NCBI GenBank assembly: GCA_020024235.1
Contig: JAHHUA010000088.1
Location: forward strand, 1 to 7,389
Length of the DNA: 7,389 nucleotides
DNA from: Oscillospiraceae bacterium
Lineage (GTDB): Bacteria > Bacillota > Clostridia > Oscillospirales > Ruminococcaceae
Direction of reading: 5' to 3'
In this document: in pieces, positions 6,291-7,389 of the stretch
Position numbering within the stretch: position 1 is the first letter of the stretch
Layout of the letters: each line of letters begins with the position of its first letter
The notes under the pieces: model-generated
Told to the model about the DNA's origin: nothing
Seen by the model: only the letters and a program-made list of their open reading frames with translations
The model's database searches: none
Position numbers and translations under genes: made by a program

Positions 6291-6311
6291 ATTGATAAAA
6301 ATTATATCAAT
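6291..6311. repeat. Palindrome at the predicted transcription start
   Basis: ATTGATA (6291-6297) and TATCAAT (6305-6311) are perfect reverse complements around a 7-bp centre, a 21-bp dyad of operator size. It sits just after the TATAAT box, where a bound repressor would block initiation. Confidence 0.45.
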
Positions 6312-6335
6312 GATTACAGCAATTACAATTTGAAT

Positions 6336-6371
6336 AATTTTTTTAATCTAAATTATCTAATTAAAAAAATT
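6336..6371 (+). repeat. 12-bp A/T inverted repeat in the leader of the ABC exporter gene
   Basis: AATTTTTTTAAT (6336-6347) and ATTAAAAAAATT (6360-6371) match perfectly across a 12-nt loop. It ends 12 nt before the ribosome binding site. It holds only A/T pairs, so the hairpin would be weak and its role is uncertain. Confidence 0.4.
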
Positions 6372-6396
6372 CTAAATAATCAAAAGGTGTTATAAA

Positions 6397-7389
6397 ATGA
6401 AAAACAATACAAATAGTGTTTATGAAAACATGAAATATATCATTTGTAACTGGTTTAAATGGGATAAAAAGGGGACATTTATCGCTTTTATGAAAATTCC
6501 TGTTGCAATACTTATTCCAATTACTATTTCATTTATGAATAAGGCTTTAATTGAGCTTATTGTAAATGAAGCTAAAGCTATAACTTTTATTTGGGTATTA
6601 GGAGCGGTTTCGCTGTTGCTGGGAGTTTTAAATTGTGTTTATCATATTATTTCCGAAAATACCTCTGCATTTCAGCAAAATATCAGTATTCATTACGCAG
6701 TTGAGGCTTTTGAAAAGCTTCTAACAATGGATTATGAAGTATTAGAAAGCTATGAAGGCAGAATGAAATTTGAACGCTGTCGCCAGTTTGCTTTTGATGG
6801 TAATCAATCTGATGGAGCATGGGCAGCAGTTCGTCTTATAGGACTTATAGAAAGTATATTAGGTATTTTTACTTATGTTATATTGTTTTCTTATGTAAGT
6901 CCTATTCTCATATTGTTTATTTTGATTACATGTTTACTGGAATCACTTACATATCATGCTGCAAACAAAATTGCTATAAAAACAGAAAATGAAATGGTAC
7001 ATGATGAAATGTATTTTTCATATTTTTTTAGACTGGCCACTGATTTTGTTGCAGAAAAAGATATTCGTCTTAATAGTGCAGCAAGTTGGCTTGAACATAC
7101 CTTGAACAAAAGTATAGCTGCATACACAAAAATTATGAGATGGTATACTAATGAAACCACAAAACTGACAGTTCTTCAAGCTTTATGTGCTATGATTCGA
7201 GATACAGCAATATTCGGATTCTTAATTTGGGATGTTTGGACTGGAAATATTGCTGTATCAGATTTTGTATTTTGTTTCGGACTTGTGGGCGGTTTTTCCG
7301 GTTGGCTTAACGGAATTTCAGGCCATCTTGCAAGTTTACACAGAATATCTACGGAATGTAGTAAGTATCGTGAATTTATGTCTCTAAAA
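6397..7389 (+). CDS. ABC exporter half-transporter, N-terminal membrane domain (partial, runs off the window)
   Basis: The frame is open from ATG 6397 to the window edge: 331 residues, with the 3' part missing. The start is supported by AAAGGTG (6383-6389), 7 nt upstream. Hydrophobic segments lie at about residues 28-55, 61-85, 143-166, 168-188, 257-280 and 285-308, the six-helix pattern of a type IV (exporter) membrane domain. Between helices 2 and 3, KLLTMDYEVLESYEGRMKFE (108-127) resembles the segment in clostridial ABC exporters that reads roughly 'MDYE.LEDPE', and KDIRLNSAASWLE (221-233) resembles their 'KDIRLF....WL' segment. An ATP-binding domain with Walker motifs is expected after about residue 340 but is not in the window, so ATPase fusion is inferred, not seen. 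The substrate (peptide, bacteriocin, drug or lipid) is unknown. No precursor peptide, regulator or partner gene is visible upstream. The dyad-rich promoter suggests it is regulated. Confidence 0.82.
   Translation, partial: MKNNTNSVYENMKYIICNWFKWDKKGTFIAFMKIPVAILIPITISFMNKALIELIVNEAKAITFIWVLGAVSLLLGVLNCVYHIISENTSAFQQNISIHYAVEAFEKLLTMDYEVLESYEGRMKFERCRQFAFDGNQSDGAWAAVRLIGLIESILGIFTYVILFSYVSPILILFILITCLLESLTYHAANKIAIKTENEMVHDEMYFSYFFRLATDFVAEKDIRLNSAASWLEHTLNKSIAAYTKIMRWYTNETTKLTVLQALCAMIRDTAIFGFLIWDVWTGNIAVSDFVFCFGLVGGFSGWLNGISGHLASLHRISTECSKYREFMSLK

Larger units (their letters stand above)
6086..6396. other. AT-rich intergenic region with regulatory-looking repeats
   Basis: No convincing gene is present in these 311 bp. 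Just after the acetyltransferase stop is a weak 4-bp hairpin (6090-6093 with 6110-6113) followed by six T (6118-6123), perhaps a poor terminator. From 6218 on come two interlocking inverted repeats, a TATAAT box, a palindrome at the likely start site, a long A/T hairpin and a ribosome binding site; these are listed separately. Confidence 0.7.

Noticed and set aside
6280..6333. 17-codon open frame that might be a leader or precursor peptide
   Set aside because: It overlaps the TATAAT box, has no ribosome binding site and its composition just reflects AT-rich DNA.
6954..7160. 68-codon minus-strand frame inside the exporter gene
   Set aside because: It lies opposite a continuous 331-codon frame with clear membrane-protein character and has no family features of its own.

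Overview
The window is AT-rich (clearly below 40% G+C by eye) and looks like a chromosomal segment of a low-G+C Gram-positive bacterium, most likely class Clostridia. The support is an isoleucine T-box leader in front of ileS, a long (1035-residue) type-2-like isoleucyl-tRNA synthetase, AGGAGG-type ribosome binding sites, TATAAT/TTGACA-type promoters and intrinsic terminators with clean U-tracts. Genus and species cannot be told from this stretch.

Left half, minus strand (about 4206 down to 88): a consensus-like promoter drives a roughly 300-nt T-box riboswitch with an AUC (Ile) specifier, a UGGU tRNA-acceptor-binding sequence and a 13-bp terminator. It is followed by ileS (765-3872). A short-chain ChrA-family chromate transporter gene (183-746) follows 18 nt after the ileS stop, with a TTG start and a strong ribosome binding site. 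A strong intrinsic terminator (104-135) closes the unit. The transporter is therefore apparently co-transcribed with ileS under tRNA-Ile control, and no second half-size ChrA partner is visible.

Middle, plus strand (4317-6085): divergent from the ileS leader, a good promoter (TTGATT-17-TATAAT) drives a stand-alone pyrE (4390-5055). An intrinsic terminator follows, and only 16 nt after its T-run comes a TfoX N-terminal-domain protein (5141-5473). That gene abuts a LacA/Maa-type sugar O-acetyltransferase (5474-6085) with no intergenic base.

Right end, plus strand (6086-7389): a 311-bp very AT-rich intergenic region carries three sets of inverted repeats around a TATAAT box. It precedes a gene running off the window edge whose 331 visible residues look like the membrane domain of an ABC exporter half-transporter. 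The ATP-binding domain lies outside the window.

No mobile element, CRISPR array, tRNA or rRNA is seen. Most of the window is ordinary housekeeping DNA. The parts most worth a second look are the unusual T-box bulge, the ileS-chrA linkage and the interlocking dyads in front of the ABC exporter.
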